A stretch of 64,000 bases of DNA from Thiomicrorhabdus sp. Milos-T2 (lineage in GTDB: Bacteria; Pseudomonadota; Gammaproteobacteria; Thiomicrospirales; Thiomicrospiraceae), in contig NZ_KL370891.1 of NCBI RefSeq assembly GCF_000702325.1, positions 1,014,917 through 1,078,916 of the forward strand. Reading direction: 5' to 3'. Numbering within the stretch: the stretch's first letter is position 1; the number at the start of each line of letters is the position of its first letter. This document shows, piece after piece, positions 8,657-17,863 of this stretch. The translations under genes were made by a program, and so were the position numbers. The notes below the pieces were generated by a model, which worked only from the letters and a program-made list of their open reading frames with translations, made no database searches and was not told the origin of the DNA.

Positions 8657-10462
8657 ATGTCAGACAGTTTAAAACATATTCGAAATTTTTCGATTATTGC
8701 GCACATTGACCATGGTAAATCGACCATTGCAGATCGTTTTATTCACTTATGTGGAGGATTGACTGATAGAGAAATGGAAGCTCAGGTTCTTGATTCAATG
8801 GATATTGAAAAAGAACGGGGTATTACTATTAAGGCACAAAGTGTTACTTTGGAGTATAAAGCCAAAGATGGTGAAACCTACCAATTAAACTTTATCGATA
8901 CTCCTGGACACGTAGATTTTTCTTATGAAGTTTCCCGTTCTTTAGCCGCCTGTGAGGGCGCTTTATTGGTTGTGGATGCCTCTCAAGGGGTAGAAGCACA
9001 GACCGTTGCTAACTGTTATACGGCTATTGAACAAGGCCTTGAGGTTTTGGTTGTTCTTAATAAGATTGACCTGCCAGCAGCTGATCCAGAACGCGTGATT
9101 GAAGAAGTTGAAGAAATTATAGGTGTTGAAGCGGTTGATGCTGTTCGCGCAAGTGCTAAGTCTGGTATTGGTATTGAAGAAACTTTAGAAGAGATTGTTG
9201 CCAAAATTCCGGCTCCAAAAGGTGATCCTGATGCACCATTAAAAGCCTTAATCATAGATTCATGGTTTGATAACTACTTAGGTGTTGTCTCTTTAGTTAG
9301 AGTGATTGACGGTAAAATTGGTAAAAAAACCAAAATGAAGGTGATGTCGACTAAAGAAGTTTATTTGGTAGATGATGTGGGAATCTTTACTCCAAAACGT
9401 AAATCAATGCCATCGCTATCCGCTGGTGAAGTTGGGTACGTGATTTCGGGCATCAAAGATATTGACGGTGCACCCGTTGGGGATACGTTAGTTGATGCTA
9501 CTCAGCCAGAAGTTGAAGCTTTACCCGGTTTTAAAGAAGCACAACCTAGAGTATTTGCCGGTTTATTTCCCATTTCATCTGACCAATATGAAGACTTGCG
9601 AGAGTCTTTGCGCAAATTACGCTTGAATGATGCCGCGTTACATTTTGAACCAGAAACCTCAGAGGCTTTAGGTTTTGGCTTCCGTTGTGGTTTCCTGGGC
9701 ATGTTGCACATGGAGATTATTCAAGAGCGTTTAGAGCGTGAATACAATATTGACCTAATCACAACGGCTCCTACGGTAATTTATGAAGTTCTTACTAAAG
9801 CGGGGGATGTTATCACTATTGATAACCCATCTGAACTGCCAGATGCGGGTGTTATTCAAGAGATTCGTGAACCGATTATACAAGCCAATATTTTAGTCCC
9901 TAATGAATATGTGGGCTCAGTAATGAAGTTGTGTATTGAGAAACGCGGTGTTCAAAAAGATATGCAATATTCAGGTGGCCAAGTTTCGATTAATTATGAA
10001 CTCCCACTAAACGAGGTGGTGTTAGATTTCTTTGACCGCTTAAAATCTTGTAGCCGTGGATATGCTTCGATGGATTACGAGTTTAAGTGTTTTCAAGCTG
10101 ATGATCTAATACGTGTAGACTTTATGATCAATAGCGAAAAAGTGGATGCTTTAGCGGTCATTGCTCACCGAAGCTTTGCGACCCAACGTGGAAAAGTCAT
10201 TATTGAAAAATTAAAAGATGTCATTCCTCGTCAAATGTTTGACGTTGCCATTCAAGCCGCCATTGGCGGTAAAATTATTGGTCGTTCAAATGTAAAAGCA
10301 TTACGCAAAAATGTAACGGCAAAATGTTACGGTGGTGATGTTTCTCGTAAGAAGAAATTACTACAAAAACAAAAAGAAGGTAAGAAGCGCATGAAATCAA
10401 TCGGTAGTGTAGAGTTGCCGCAAGAAGCCTTCTTAGCGATATTAGACACAGGAGAGTCTTAA
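8657..10462 (+). CDS. lepA: Elongation factor 4 (LepA), back-translocating GTPase
   Basis: LepA is a ribosome-associated translational GTPase. The G1 motif AHIDHGKST is at residues 15-23; [17 protein letters not shown] and SAKSGIGI follow as G3-G5. The C-terminal domain unique to LepA is present ([12 protein letters not shown]-like stretch read here as [24 protein letters not shown]). At 601 aa it is standard length. It starts the lepA-lepB-rnc-era-recO cluster, with a 2-base gap to lepB. The promoter is expected between the MITE at 8364-8538 and the ATG. Confidence 0.97.
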   Translation: MSDSLKHIRNFSIIAHIDHGKSTIADRFIHLCGGLTDREMEAQVLDSMDIEKERGITIKAQSVTLEYKAKDGETYQLNFIDTPGHVDFSYEVSRSLAACEGALLVVDASQGVEAQTVANCYTAIEQGLEVLVVLNKIDLPAADPERVIEEVEEIIGVEAVDAVRASAKSGIGIEETLEEIVAKIPAPKGDPDAPLKALIIDSWFDNYLGVVSLVRVIDGKIGKKTKMKVMSTKEVYLVDDVGIFTPKRKSMPSLSAGEVGYVISGIKDIDGAPVGDTLVDATQPEVEALPGFKEAQPRVFAGLFPISSDQYEDLRESLRKLRLNDAALHFEPETSEALGFGFRCGFLGMLHMEIIQERLEREYNIDLITTAPTVIYEVLTKAGDVITIDNPSELPDAGVIQEIREPIIQANILVPNEYVGSVMKLCIEKRGVQKDMQYSGGQVSINYELPLNEVVLDFFDRLKSCSRGYASMDYEFKCFQADDLIRVDFMINSEKVDALAVIAHRSFATQRGKVIIEKLKDVIPRQMFDVAIQAAIGGKIIGRSNVKALRKNVTAKCYGGDVSRKKKLLQKQKEGKKRMKSIGSVELPQEAFLAILDTGES

Positions 10463-10464
10463 TT

Positions 10465-11235
10465 ATGAGCTTTGAGTTAATCTTAGTGATTGTAACCGCT
10501 GTCACCGGTGTGATTACTTATGTGGATAGAGTGGTTTGGCGTCCCAAACGTTTGTCGGCAATGATGCCTGACAAAGAACCCATGTTAATTGAATATGCTC
10601 GTTCTCTTTTTCCAGTATTTTTAGTGGTACTGGTATTGCGTTCATTCATTATTGAACCTTTTAGAATTCCATCGGGTTCAATGTATCCAACACTACAAAT
10701 TGGTGACTTTATTGTGGTTAATAAATTTGCCTATGGTGTTAAGTTGCCGGTTTTGCAAACTAAAATTATTCCTACCTCTGAACCTGAGCGTGGAGATGTA
10801 GTGGTGTTTAGATACCCAAATGATCCCGATGTTGATTACATTAAACGTGTTATTGGTCTGCCAGGCGACAAAATTACCTACGTTGATAGAACACTTTTTA
10901 TTAACGGTAAAGTGGTACCACAAAAATTTATTGGCAAATATCATGGAACCGAGTCAAGTGCAGTTATGAATGGCGCCTCTGTGGTTGAAGAAACGTTTGA
11001 TGATGGTAATGTTCATAATATTCTGCTGGATATGGATAAATCTTCACGAAATATGGATACCGTTACCGTACCCGAAGGTCATTACTTTATGATGGGTGAC
11101 AACCGTGATCACAGTAATGATAGCCGTTTTTGGGGGTTTGTTCCTGAGAAAAACCTCAAAGGGAAAGCGTTTGGTATTTGGATGAACTGGGACCATAAGT
11201 TACATCTAAATCGATTAGGTACAGGAATTCACTAA
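10465..11235 (+). CDS. lepB: Signal peptidase I LepB
   Basis: LepB cleaves signal peptides from exported proteins at the periplasmic face of the inner membrane. Two N-terminal membrane segments (about 3-20 and 48-64) precede catalytic S72 in PSGSMYPTL and the general-base K128 in DYIKRVIGLPGD. The later box MGDNRDHSNDSRFWGFVP is conserved. At 256 aa it is slightly shorter than the E. coli enzyme. It begins 2 bases after lepA and ends 1 base before rnc, so it is translationally packed in the operon. Confidence 0.96.
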   Translation: MSFELILVIVTAVTGVITYVDRVVWRPKRLSAMMPDKEPMLIEYARSLFPVFLVVLVLRSFIIEPFRIPSGSMYPTLQIGDFIVVNKFAYGVKLPVLQTKIIPTSEPERGDVVVFRYPNDPDVDYIKRVIGLPGDKITYVDRTLFINGKVVPQKFIGKYHGTESSAVMNGASVVEETFDDGNVHNILLDMDKSSRNMDTVTVPEGHYFMMGDNRDHSNDSRFWGFVPEKNLKGKAFGIWMNWDHKLHLNRLGTGIH

Positions 11236-11236
11236 T

Positions 11237-11947
11237 ATGGCTAAGTCAAACGGTAAGCTCTCAGTTGAGCGTCTTGCTAAATTAGAGCAACTATCCAAAA
11301 AATTGGGTTACCAATTTAATGATATTTCAATATTACAGCATGCTTTAACCCATCGCAGTATGGGCGCTATCAACAATGAGCGTTTAGAATTTTTAGGAGA
11401 CAGTCTGGTTAATTTTATGATTGCTGATGTCCTGTTTCATCAGTTTAACCGTTTACCTGAAGGCGATATGAGTCGTGTACGTGCTCACTTAGTTAAAGGC
11501 GATACCTTAGCGGTTATCGGTCGTGAATACAAATTAAGTGATTATCTAGTATTAGGCCCTGGCGAACTTAAAAGTGGTGGGTTTAGACGTGATTCAATTA
11601 TTGCGGACTCGGTAGAAGCCATTATTGCTTCAGTTTATGAAGATGGTGGTCTAGATGCTTGCCGTCAATTAGTCAGTCGTTTTTATCAAAAACGTTTACA
11701 AGTCCTTGACCCTAAAAAAGTGGGTAAAGATCCCAAAACACGCCTACAAGAATACCTACAATCGCAAAACGAAGACTTACCAGAATATAGCATTATTAGT
11801 GTTAATGGCGCTGCTCATAATCAAGAATTTACCGTTTCTTGTTATGTAGGAAAACTGAATTCTAAGTTTGAAGCGATTGCCACTAACCGTCGTAAAGCTG
11901 AACAAAAAGCCGCAGAAATTGCTTTAGAAGCGCTTGGCGAACTATAA
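11237..11947 (+). CDS. rnc: Ribonuclease III
   Basis: RNase III cleaves double-stranded RNA in rRNA processing and mRNA turnover. The signature NERLEFLGDSL contains catalytic E51 and D55; a second acidic set is in DSVEAIIASVYEDGG. The C-terminal double-stranded RNA-binding domain spans about 160-234 (DPKTRLQEYLQS..., NRRKAEQKAAEIAL). At 236 aa the length is normal. It is the third gene of the lepA operon, between lepB and era as in most gammaproteobacteria. Confidence 0.96.
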   Translation: MAKSNGKLSVERLAKLEQLSKKLGYQFNDISILQHALTHRSMGAINNERLEFLGDSLVNFMIADVLFHQFNRLPEGDMSRVRAHLVKGDTLAVIGREYKLSDYLVLGPGELKSGGFRRDSIIADSVEAIIASVYEDGGLDACRQLVSRFYQKRLQVLDPKKVGKDPKTRLQEYLQSQNEDLPEYSIISVNGAAHNQEFTVSCYVGKLNSKFEAIATNRRKAEQKAAEIALEALGEL

Positions 11948-11983
11948 TTAATCAAATAACCATTTGATTAAAATGAGAAAAAC

Positions 11984-12955
11984 ATGTCTGATAATGAATT
12001 GTCTTTAGAAAAAATCTTAGCTGGTAGTGACGCGGATAATAACCAAAATAACGCATACCAAGCCGGTTTTGCTGCTGTAATTGGTCGGCCAAATGTTGGA
12101 AAATCGACCATTATGAATGAAATGCTTGGTCAGAAACTGAGTATTACATCGCATAAGCCACAAACGACACGTCACCGTATTCATGGTATTTATACCACTG
12201 CCGAGCATCAAATTATTTATGTAGATACGCCAGGTATGCACTTAGGTGGCGAGAAATCAATTAATGACTATATGAACCGAACTGCCAATAGTGCATTTGC
12301 CGATGTAGATGTCATTCTGTTTGTGGTGGAAGCTGGAAAGTGGACAAAAGAAGACGATGCGGTAGCCAAAAAATTGGCGTGTATTGATGTCCCTGTAGTC
12401 GTTTTGATGAATAAAATTGATAACTACAAAAATAAAGAAGACCTTTTTCCATTTTTACAAAAAGTGGGTGAAAGGGTCAAAATGGACACCTTAATTCCTA
12501 TTTCAGCCTATAAAAAAAGTGGCTTAGATTTAATTAAAAAAGAAGTTTTAAAATACCTACCTCATCAAGATAAAATTTTTCCAGAAGAGTATGTCACGGA
12601 TCGCTCTCAGCGTTTTTTAGCGGCTGAAATTATTCGAGAAAAACTAATGCGAACCTTAGGGGAAGAAGTTCCTTACGGTTCCACTGTTGAGATTGAACAG
12701 TTTAAGTACGATGAAGAAGAGGAGCGTTGGTTAATTAATGCACTAATCTTGGTTGAGCGTAAAGGTCAAAAACAGATTGTTATCGGTAAAAAGGGCGAAT
12801 TAATCAAACAGATGGGAATCCAAGCACGTAAAGACTTAATTACGTTATTAGATGGCCGAGTTCATTTAGAGTTGTGGGTTAAGATCAAAGAAAACTGGTC
12901 TGACAATGCACGTGCTTTAGCCAGTTTAGGCTACGATGACAACTATTCTAGTTAA
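11984..12955 (+). CDS. era: GTPase Era
   Basis: Era binds 16S rRNA and assists 30S assembly. The P-loop GRPNVGKS is at residues 34-41, DTPGMH is G3 and NKID is G4. A C-terminal KH domain is visible (IVIGKKGELIKQMGIQARKDL). The protein is 323 aa, about 20 longer than E. coli Era, through a polar N-terminal extension (residues 1-25, rich in Asn/Asp). The ATG at 11984 is preceded by GAGAAAA. The gap to recO is 16 bases. Confidence 0.96.
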   Translation: MSDNELSLEKILAGSDADNNQNNAYQAGFAAVIGRPNVGKSTIMNEMLGQKLSITSHKPQTTRHRIHGIYTTAEHQIIYVDTPGMHLGGEKSINDYMNRTANSAFADVDVILFVVEAGKWTKEDDAVAKKLACIDVPVVVLMNKIDNYKNKEDLFPFLQKVGERVKMDTLIPISAYKKSGLDLIKKEVLKYLPHQDKIFPEEYVTDRSQRFLAAEIIREKLMRTLGEEVPYGSTVEIEQFKYDEEEERWLINALILVERKGQKQIVIGKKGELIKQMGIQARKDLITLLDGRVHLELWVKIKENWSDNARALASLGYDDNYSS

Positions 12956-12971
12956 GTGAGCACCTGATTCT

Positions 12972-13691
12972 ATGCAAATAGAACAGCCTGCCTTTGTTTT
13001 ACATTCGCGTCCTTATCGAGAGACTAGTGCTTTAGTCACTTTTTTTACTCCTGAATATGGCAAAGTTAATGGGGTTGTCAGAGGGGTTAGAGGTGGACGT
13101 AAAACGGCTTCTCAAAAAACCGCTATATTGCAACCCTTTCAACAGTTGACCTTACAATGGCGAGAAAAAGCAAATAACGCCAGCGATTTACTCAATATTC
13201 AACAAATTGAACTTTCAACCTTACGTTTTCCCCTGCAGGCGGAAACCAATATTTGTGGTTTGTACGTTAACGAACTCCTCTACCGTCTACTTTTCCCGCA
13301 GGTGGCTACCGAAGCCTTATTTGATGTGTATCAACAAACCCTCTATCAGCTTTTAGCTTCTAAAAATCGAGCTGACCAGGCCTGGTCGTTACGTCAATTT
13401 GAATTTCAACTACTTACTGAAATGGGGCATGGCTTGCAATGTGAACAAGATGTTCATCAACAAGCGATATTAGCTGAATCTACCTACCAATATTATCCGC
13501 AACAAGGTGCCGTGTTATTGCAGAATGACTCTGAACAGCAAGGCGTATTAATTCAAGGTGATTGTTTATTGGCATTACAAGAGATGCGTTACTGTGAGGA
13601 CTGTTTGCCGCAGCTTAAGCGTTTGTTTAGAGCGGTTTTAGCATTATATTTAGGCGATAAACCGATTATGACACGAGAATTATTCAACTAA
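12972..13691 (+). CDS. recO: DNA repair protein RecO
   Basis: RecO helps load RecA onto SSB-coated single-stranded DNA with RecR/RecF. Recognition rests on the N-terminal OB-fold opening (FVLHSRPYRETSALVTFFTPEYGKVNGVVRG-like, residues 7-40), the C-terminal YCEDCLPQLKRLFRAVLALYLGDKP region and its position between era and pdxJ. At 239 aa the length is standard. A CCAGGCCTGG palindrome at 13376 codes for DQAW in this gene. Confidence 0.92.
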   Translation: MQIEQPAFVLHSRPYRETSALVTFFTPEYGKVNGVVRGVRGGRKTASQKTAILQPFQQLTLQWREKANNASDLLNIQQIELSTLRFPLQAETNICGLYVNELLYRLLFPQVATEALFDVYQQTLYQLLASKNRADQAWSLRQFEFQLLTEMGHGLQCEQDVHQQAILAESTYQYYPQQGAVLLQNDSEQQGVLIQGDCLLALQEMRYCEDCLPQLKRLFRAVLALYLGDKPIMTRELFN

Positions 13692-13759
13692 ATTCATTAA
13701 TTTTCAATGTTATTTTGTGAACAATTAGCGATAATACTCTACGCTTTTTTCTACACTCA

Positions 13760-13834
13760 GAAACTTTTGCACAAGCCATCAAAAAAGTGAAATTTTAGCC
13801 TTTTTGTTTTTTTATGGCCTCGTGCAGTAGTCTC
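13760..13834. repeat. Decayed inverted-repeat element between recO and pdxJ
   Basis: The left arm GAAACTTTTGCACAAGCCAT and the reversed right arm GAGACTACTGCACGAGGCC are imperfect inverted repeats that resemble the GAGACCTTTGCACGAG ends of the MITE family. The interior is short and AT-rich. I infer an old or different subfamily member. Confidence 0.45.
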
Positions 13835-13856
13835 ATACTATTTTTAAGGAAATTAA

Positions 13857-14606
13857 ATGAATCCGATTTACTTAGGTTTGAATATTGATCACGTTGCTAC
13901 TTTACGTCAATCGCGCGGAACTCGTTATCCCGATCCTGTTAAAGCTGCGCTAGATGCAGAAATGGCCGGGGCTGACAGTATTACATTACACTTACGTGAA
14001 GACCGCCGTCATATTCAAGATGCCGATGTTGTGCAAATTTCAGCAATGCGTCAAACCAAAGTAAATTTAGAAATGGCTGCAACAGAAGAGATGGTAAAAA
14101 TCGCTATTGAACAGCAACCAGAGGATGTCTGTTTAGTACCTGAAAAACGTCAAGAATTAACGACTGAAGGTGGTTTGGATGTAGCAGGACAAAAAGCCTG
14201 GTTAACCGAGGTTTGTTCACGTTTAGCTGCAGCAGGTTGCCGTGTATCGCTGTTTATTGATCCTGACGAAACACAAATTGCAGCTGCAAAAGAAGTTGGC
14301 GCACCCGTTATTGAATTACACACAGGGACTTATGCTGACTTAGAAAATCCTGCCGATGTTGAGGCAGAGATTGAACGACTTCAAAAAGCCGCCACTTACG
14401 GAAATAGTATTGGTTTAGTTGTCAATGCAGGGCATGGTTTGCATTATCATAATGTACAGCCCATTGCCGCTATGAAAGAAATCGAAGAGCTTAATATCGG
14501 CCACGCAATTATTGCGCAAGCCATTTATTCAGGTCTTCCTGACGCGATTCGTGAAATGAAGCGTTTAATGGTTGAAGCTCGTCAAAACGCTTACTTACAA
14601 GATTAA
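13857..14606 (+). CDS. pdxJ: Pyridoxine 5'-phosphate synthase PdxJ
   Basis: PdxJ condenses 1-deoxyxylulose 5-phosphate with 3-amino-2-oxopropyl phosphate to make pyridoxine phosphate. The TIM-barrel enzyme is recognised by [20 protein letters not shown] at residues 8-27, [29 protein letters not shown] and [10 protein letters not shown]. At 249 aa it is full length. It follows recO after a 165-base gap containing a decayed repeat, and acpS follows 8 bases later, so pdxJ-acpS form a unit as in E. coli. Confidence 0.96.
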   Translation: MNPIYLGLNIDHVATLRQSRGTRYPDPVKAALDAEMAGADSITLHLREDRRHIQDADVVQISAMRQTKVNLEMAATEEMVKIAIEQQPEDVCLVPEKRQELTTEGGLDVAGQKAWLTEVCSRLAAAGCRVSLFIDPDETQIAAAKEVGAPVIELHTGTYADLENPADVEAEIERLQKAATYGNSIGLVVNAGHGLHYHNVQPIAAMKEIEELNIGHAIIAQAIYSGLPDAIREMKRLMVEARQNAYLQD

Positions 14607-14614
14607 GTTTTACG

Positions 14615-14995
14615 ATGATTGTGGGTGTAGGTACAGACATTGTTGATGTTGAGCGAATTGCTAAAGTCTATGATAAGCAAGGAATTGCATTTGCTGAGCG
14701 TTTGCTTTCAAAAGCTGAGTTAACTGAGTTTGAAAATCAGCTCTACCCAGAGCGATTTTTAGCAAAACGCTGGGCATTAAAAGAGGCCGTTTCTAAAGCG
14801 TTAGGAACGGGGATTGCTCAAGGCGTTCGTTTTAAAGACATGACGGTTGGCCATAAAGATAGTGGTCAACCTATTTTATTTTTGGAAGGTTCAACCCTAG
14901 AAAAATCAAATGAACTCTGCATTACCGATTGGGCAATTAGTATTAGTGATGAAAAGCATCACACCGTTGCTTTTGTGATTGCAGAACAGCGTTGA
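14615..14995 (+). CDS. acpS: Holo-[acyl-carrier-protein] synthase AcpS
   Basis: AcpS transfers 4'-phosphopantetheine from CoA to acyl carrier protein. The magnesium-binding signature GVGTDIVDVERI is at residues 4-15 and FLAKRWALKEAVSKALGTGI supplies the catalytic Glu. At 126 aa the length is usual. It lies 8 bases after pdxJ; the following DUF445 gene starts 19 bases after its stop. Confidence 0.95.
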   Translation: MIVGVGTDIVDVERIAKVYDKQGIAFAERLLSKAELTEFENQLYPERFLAKRWALKEAVSKALGTGIAQGVRFKDMTVGHKDSGQPILFLEGSTLEKSNELCITDWAISISDEKHHTVAFVIAEQR

Positions 14996-15014
14996 ATATT
15001 TGGGAGTTTATTGT

Positions 15015-15728
15015 ATGAATAAATCATTAGTGACTAATTTAGCGGCTCTAGTTTTACTGCTTTTAGGTTATATGTTTGAAAATACTTATTTATTGATGTT
15101 TGGTTTATTTGCACTTTCAGGTGCTTTAACCAACTGGTTAGCGGTTTATATGCTGTTTGAAAAAGTACCAGGCCTGGTAGGTTCTGGCGTGATTCCAAAT
15201 CGTTTTGAAGAGTTTAAAGCCGCGATTAAAACCTTAATGATGGAGCAGTTTTTCAGCAAAGAGAATATTGATAAATTTGTAGCCGGTAGCGCACAAAATG
15301 CTAAATTTGAACTTAAACCGGTTATTGAAAAAGTCGATTTATCGCCATCTTATGACCGTCTTGTTGAAGTGATTATGAACTCCTCCTTTGGCTCTATGTT
15401 ATCTATGTTTGGCGGTGAGGAGGCCTTAACACCTCTAAAAGAACCTTTCATTTCTAATATGAAAAGCTCATTAATTGAAATGACACAAACCGATGATTTT
15501 CACCAAATGTTACAAGAAGAGCTAGACCAACCCGATGTAATGGCCGATATTCAAACCAAAGTAGCTGATATTATTGAGGCTCGTTTACAGGAGTTAACAC
15601 CTCAATTAGTAAAAGAAATGGTACAACAAATGATTAAGCAACATTTGGGTTGGTTAGTAGTTTGGGGTGGTATTTTTGGTGGTTTAATTGGTCTACTTTC
15701 TAGCTTTTTTATCATGATGCCATTGTAA
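15015..15728 (+). CDS. DUF445 family membrane protein
   Basis: The 237-aa protein opens with two hydrophobic segments (about 5-22 and 25-42), then the DUF445 signature GALTNWLAVYMLFEKVPG..GVIPNRFEEFKA. A long helical, acidic middle and a C-terminal membrane anchor (WLVVWGGIFGGLIGLLSSFF) follow. The function of DUF445 is not established. I chose ATG 15015 because GGGAG lies about 10 bases upstream; an in-frame extension back to 14979 would overlap acpS without support. The palindrome in TACCAGGCCTGGTA form at 15166-15179 encodes the PGLV of this protein. Confidence 0.85.
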   Translation: MNKSLVTNLAALVLLLLGYMFENTYLLMFGLFALSGALTNWLAVYMLFEKVPGLVGSGVIPNRFEEFKAAIKTLMMEQFFSKENIDKFVAGSAQNAKFELKPVIEKVDLSPSYDRLVEVIMNSSFGSMLSMFGGEEALTPLKEPFISNMKSSLIEMTQTDDFHQMLQEELDQPDVMADIQTKVADIIEARLQELTPQLVKEMVQQMIKQHLGWLVVWGGIFGGLIGLLSSFFIMMPL

Positions 15729-15790
15729 AACTCAGTAAAACATCCTTACAAAGAAGGTTTTCACTTCATAAATTCAGCCAACTTGTTTAG

Positions 15791-16111
15791 GCTTGGCTGA
15801 TTTCTCTATTCTGTGCTTTAGCCACAGGAGGTATTGGTTTATTGTGTTCATCTATAATGGCTCGAATATCTCTAGGGCATACCAATAGAAATGTTTTTGA
15901 ACCCCCTAAAATAGTGATTATGGTCTTTGCTTTGTTAACCATTACGGCGATTGTTCGGGTGGTATTTCCGCTTGTTGATGCTAACCACTATGTTTTATGG
16001 ATGCATCTTAGCCAATGGGGTTGGGCAATTCGTTTTATGCTCTTAAGTATTGCATATTGGCCAGTTTTAACTAAACCAAGCCCGGTGAAAAATAGCGGAA
16101 TTTTGTTATAG
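15791..16111 (+). pseudogene. nnrS: NnrS-family C-terminal remnant
   Basis: The frame from 15791 reads AWLISLFCALATGGIGLLCSSIMARISLGHT and then a membrane segment and AIRFMLLSIAYWPVLTKP. This is the C-terminal quarter of NnrS, a polytopic membrane protein of about 400 aa associated with nitric-oxide metabolism. An in-frame TAG at 15788 closes the upstream side and no start or N-terminal membrane segments are present, so the gene is a truncated relic. The possible TTG at 15842 is not a credible start. It lies between DUF445 and the photolyase operon, 16 bases from the convergent photolyase stop. Confidence 0.75.
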
Positions 16112-16127
16112 CGGAATTTTGATATAG

Positions 16128-17669
16128 CTAAAGGGATTTTCTAAGAAACTCCACGCGCTGTTGAATTGCTGTACGTTTTTTATTATCCATATTCGCAAGA
16201 TGCTTTATTTGTAAAGCCATTCTTGGGTGTTGGCTAAATTCGGTTTCGTGTTTGAGCAAAAAAGCCCAATATAAAGTAGTAAATGGGCAGGCTTTATCTC
16301 CAATGGATTCTTCTGGTTTGTAAGGGCACTGACTACAATAAGGGCTCATTTTTTGGATGTATTTTCCTGTGGCAACATAAGGTTTACTCGCCATAAAACC
16401 GCCATCGGCATATTGGCTCATACCCATTACATTTGGTAGTTCAACCCATTCAACCGCATCTACATACATCCCCAAATACCACTCATGCACTTCAATCGGA
16501 TTGGTTTCCCAAAGCTGTGCAAACAGGCCGGTCACCATTAAACGTTGAATGTGATGGCCGTAACCATGCTCTAAAACTTGCGATATAGATTGTTGTAAAC
16601 AGAGCATATCGGTTTTACCTGTCCAGTAGAAAGAGGGTAGCTTTTGTTTTGCATCTAGATGATTCCATGTTTTCCACTCTGGCATAGCATGCCAGTAGAG
16701 TCCTCGTACAAATTCTCGCCAACCCAAAATTTGACGTATAAAACCCTCAACTGCTTCAATAGGAGCATCGCCATTATGATAAGCCTGTTCGGCAGCTTTA
16801 ATGACTTCAAGTGGTGAGATTAGTTTTAGATTCAAGCTACTCGATAATAATGAATGATAGAGAAAAGGTTCATCAAACCACATCGCATCTTGATATTGCC
16901 CAAAGAGTGCTAGACGGTTTTCAATAAAATCGGCTAAAGCTTGTTGTGCTTCTTGGTGAGTCACGGGCCAATTAAAGCTTTTCAAGCTGCCTGAATGATT
17001 GGCAAATAAATCATCTACTAACTCTAGAACTTCTTGAGTAATCTTATCTTTACGAAATGTTGGCGCTTCAACGACCAGGCCTGGGCCTTTTTTACCAAAA
17101 CTACCGCGGTTTTTAGCATCAAAATTCCATTTTTCACCGCAAGGTTTGCCATTCTCCATTAATATGCCAGTGCGCTTTCTCAGGTGGCGAATCCAGTATT
17201 CCATAACAGGTTTTTTACGCTGCGACATCCATTTACTAAACTCTCCTGGAAGGCTTATAAAATGGCGATCAGCTAAAACATTAAGTTTGTGTTCAAAGTG
17301 ATTGGCAGTTGTTTTTAACTGCTTTAAAACTCGGTAATCTCCCGGTAAAACCACTTGGATGTTTTTAACGGAATTTTTGGATAAAAATTCACTTAAACTA
17401 TCCGCTAAATTGAATGGATGTTGGTTGTTTTTCTTTGATAGTGCGAGGTAATGAACAGGCCAGCCTTTATCTTGAAGACGTTCTGCAAAATGACGCATAG
17501 CACTTAAGAACAAAGCGATACGCTGAGGGTGTGATTTTACATGTGTACTTTCCTCAATAACCTCAGCCATCCAAATTAAATCTTGGTTTGGGTCAAATTC
17601 ATCAAATAGAGCGGAATTTAAATTGAGTTGGTCGCCCAATACAATGCAAAGATTACGGATTTTATTCAT
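16128..17669 (-). CDS. Fe-S bacterial cryptochrome/photolyase (PhrB-like, probable (6-4) photolyase)
   Basis: The 513-aa protein starts [17 protein letters not shown], the typical opening of the photolyase-related FeS-BCP family. Near the C-terminus [22 protein letters not shown], together with an upstream cysteine in MLCLQQ, matches the four-cysteine iron-sulfur set of PhrB. Known members bind FAD and a lumazine and repair (6-4) photoproducts. The start at ATG 17669 overlaps the stop of the upstream DUF2256 gene as ATGA; a longer in-frame form from 17717 would run inside that gene and is rejected. It is the last gene of a three-gene light-repair operon. The palindrome lies in it at 17075. 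Confidence 0.88.
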   Translation of the reverse strand: MNKIRNLCIVLGDQLNLNSALFDEFDPNQDLIWMAEVIEESTHVKSHPQRIALFLSAMRHFAERLQDKGWPVHYLALSKKNNQHPFNLADSLSEFLSKNSVKNIQVVLPGDYRVLKQLKTTANHFEHKLNVLADRHFISLPGEFSKWMSQRKKPVMEYWIRHLRKRTGILMENGKPCGEKWNFDAKNRGSFGKKGPGLVVEAPTFRKDKITQEVLELVDDLFANHSGSLKSFNWPVTHQEAQQALADFIENRLALFGQYQDAMWFDEPFLYHSLLSSSLNLKLISPLEVIKAAEQAYHNGDAPIEAVEGFIRQILGWREFVRGLYWHAMPEWKTWNHLDAKQKLPSFYWTGKTDMLCLQQSISQVLEHGYGHHIQRLMVTGLFAQLWETNPIEVHEWYLGMYVDAVEWVELPNVMGMSQYADGGFMASKPYVATGKYIQKMSPYCSQCPYKPEESIGDKACPFTTLYWAFLLKHETEFSQHPRMALQIKHLANMDNKKRTAIQQRVEFLRKSL

Positions 17670-17836
17670 GGTTTTTCCTGGATTTGACGACGAATTTGTT
17701 TGGCACTGCGTTGACATTTTTCACTGCAATAGATGACATTTTCCCAATCTTTTGCCCACTTTTTACGCCATACAAAAGGGCGCTGGCAAATAGGGCAGAG
17801 TTTGCTGGGAAGGTTCTGTTTTTTGATACCTTTCAT
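17666..17836 (-). CDS. DUF2256 small zinc-finger-like protein
   Basis: This 56-aa gene is short but clear: [20 protein letters not shown] opens it, [19 protein letters not shown] follows, and it ends with a basic tail. The two cysteine pairs (CPIC, and C..KC with WRKKW between) are the DUF2256 signature, a family commonly found beside photolyase/cryptochrome genes. Its stop overlaps the ATG of the Fe-S photolyase (ATGA), implying translational coupling, and its start is 27 bases after the other photolyase. The role is unknown; two CxxC-type pairs suggest zinc binding. Confidence 0.85.
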   Translation of the reverse strand: MKGIKKQNLPSKLCPICQRPFVWRKKWAKDWENVIYCSEKCQRSAKQIRRQIQEKP

Positions 17837-17863
17837 TTTTTGTAACGGCTCACTAATGCCCCT

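Noticed and set aside
17670-17717. 16-residue N-terminal extension of the Fe-S photolyase
   Set aside because: It is DUF2256 coding sequence in another frame; family members start at MNKIRNLC-like residues.
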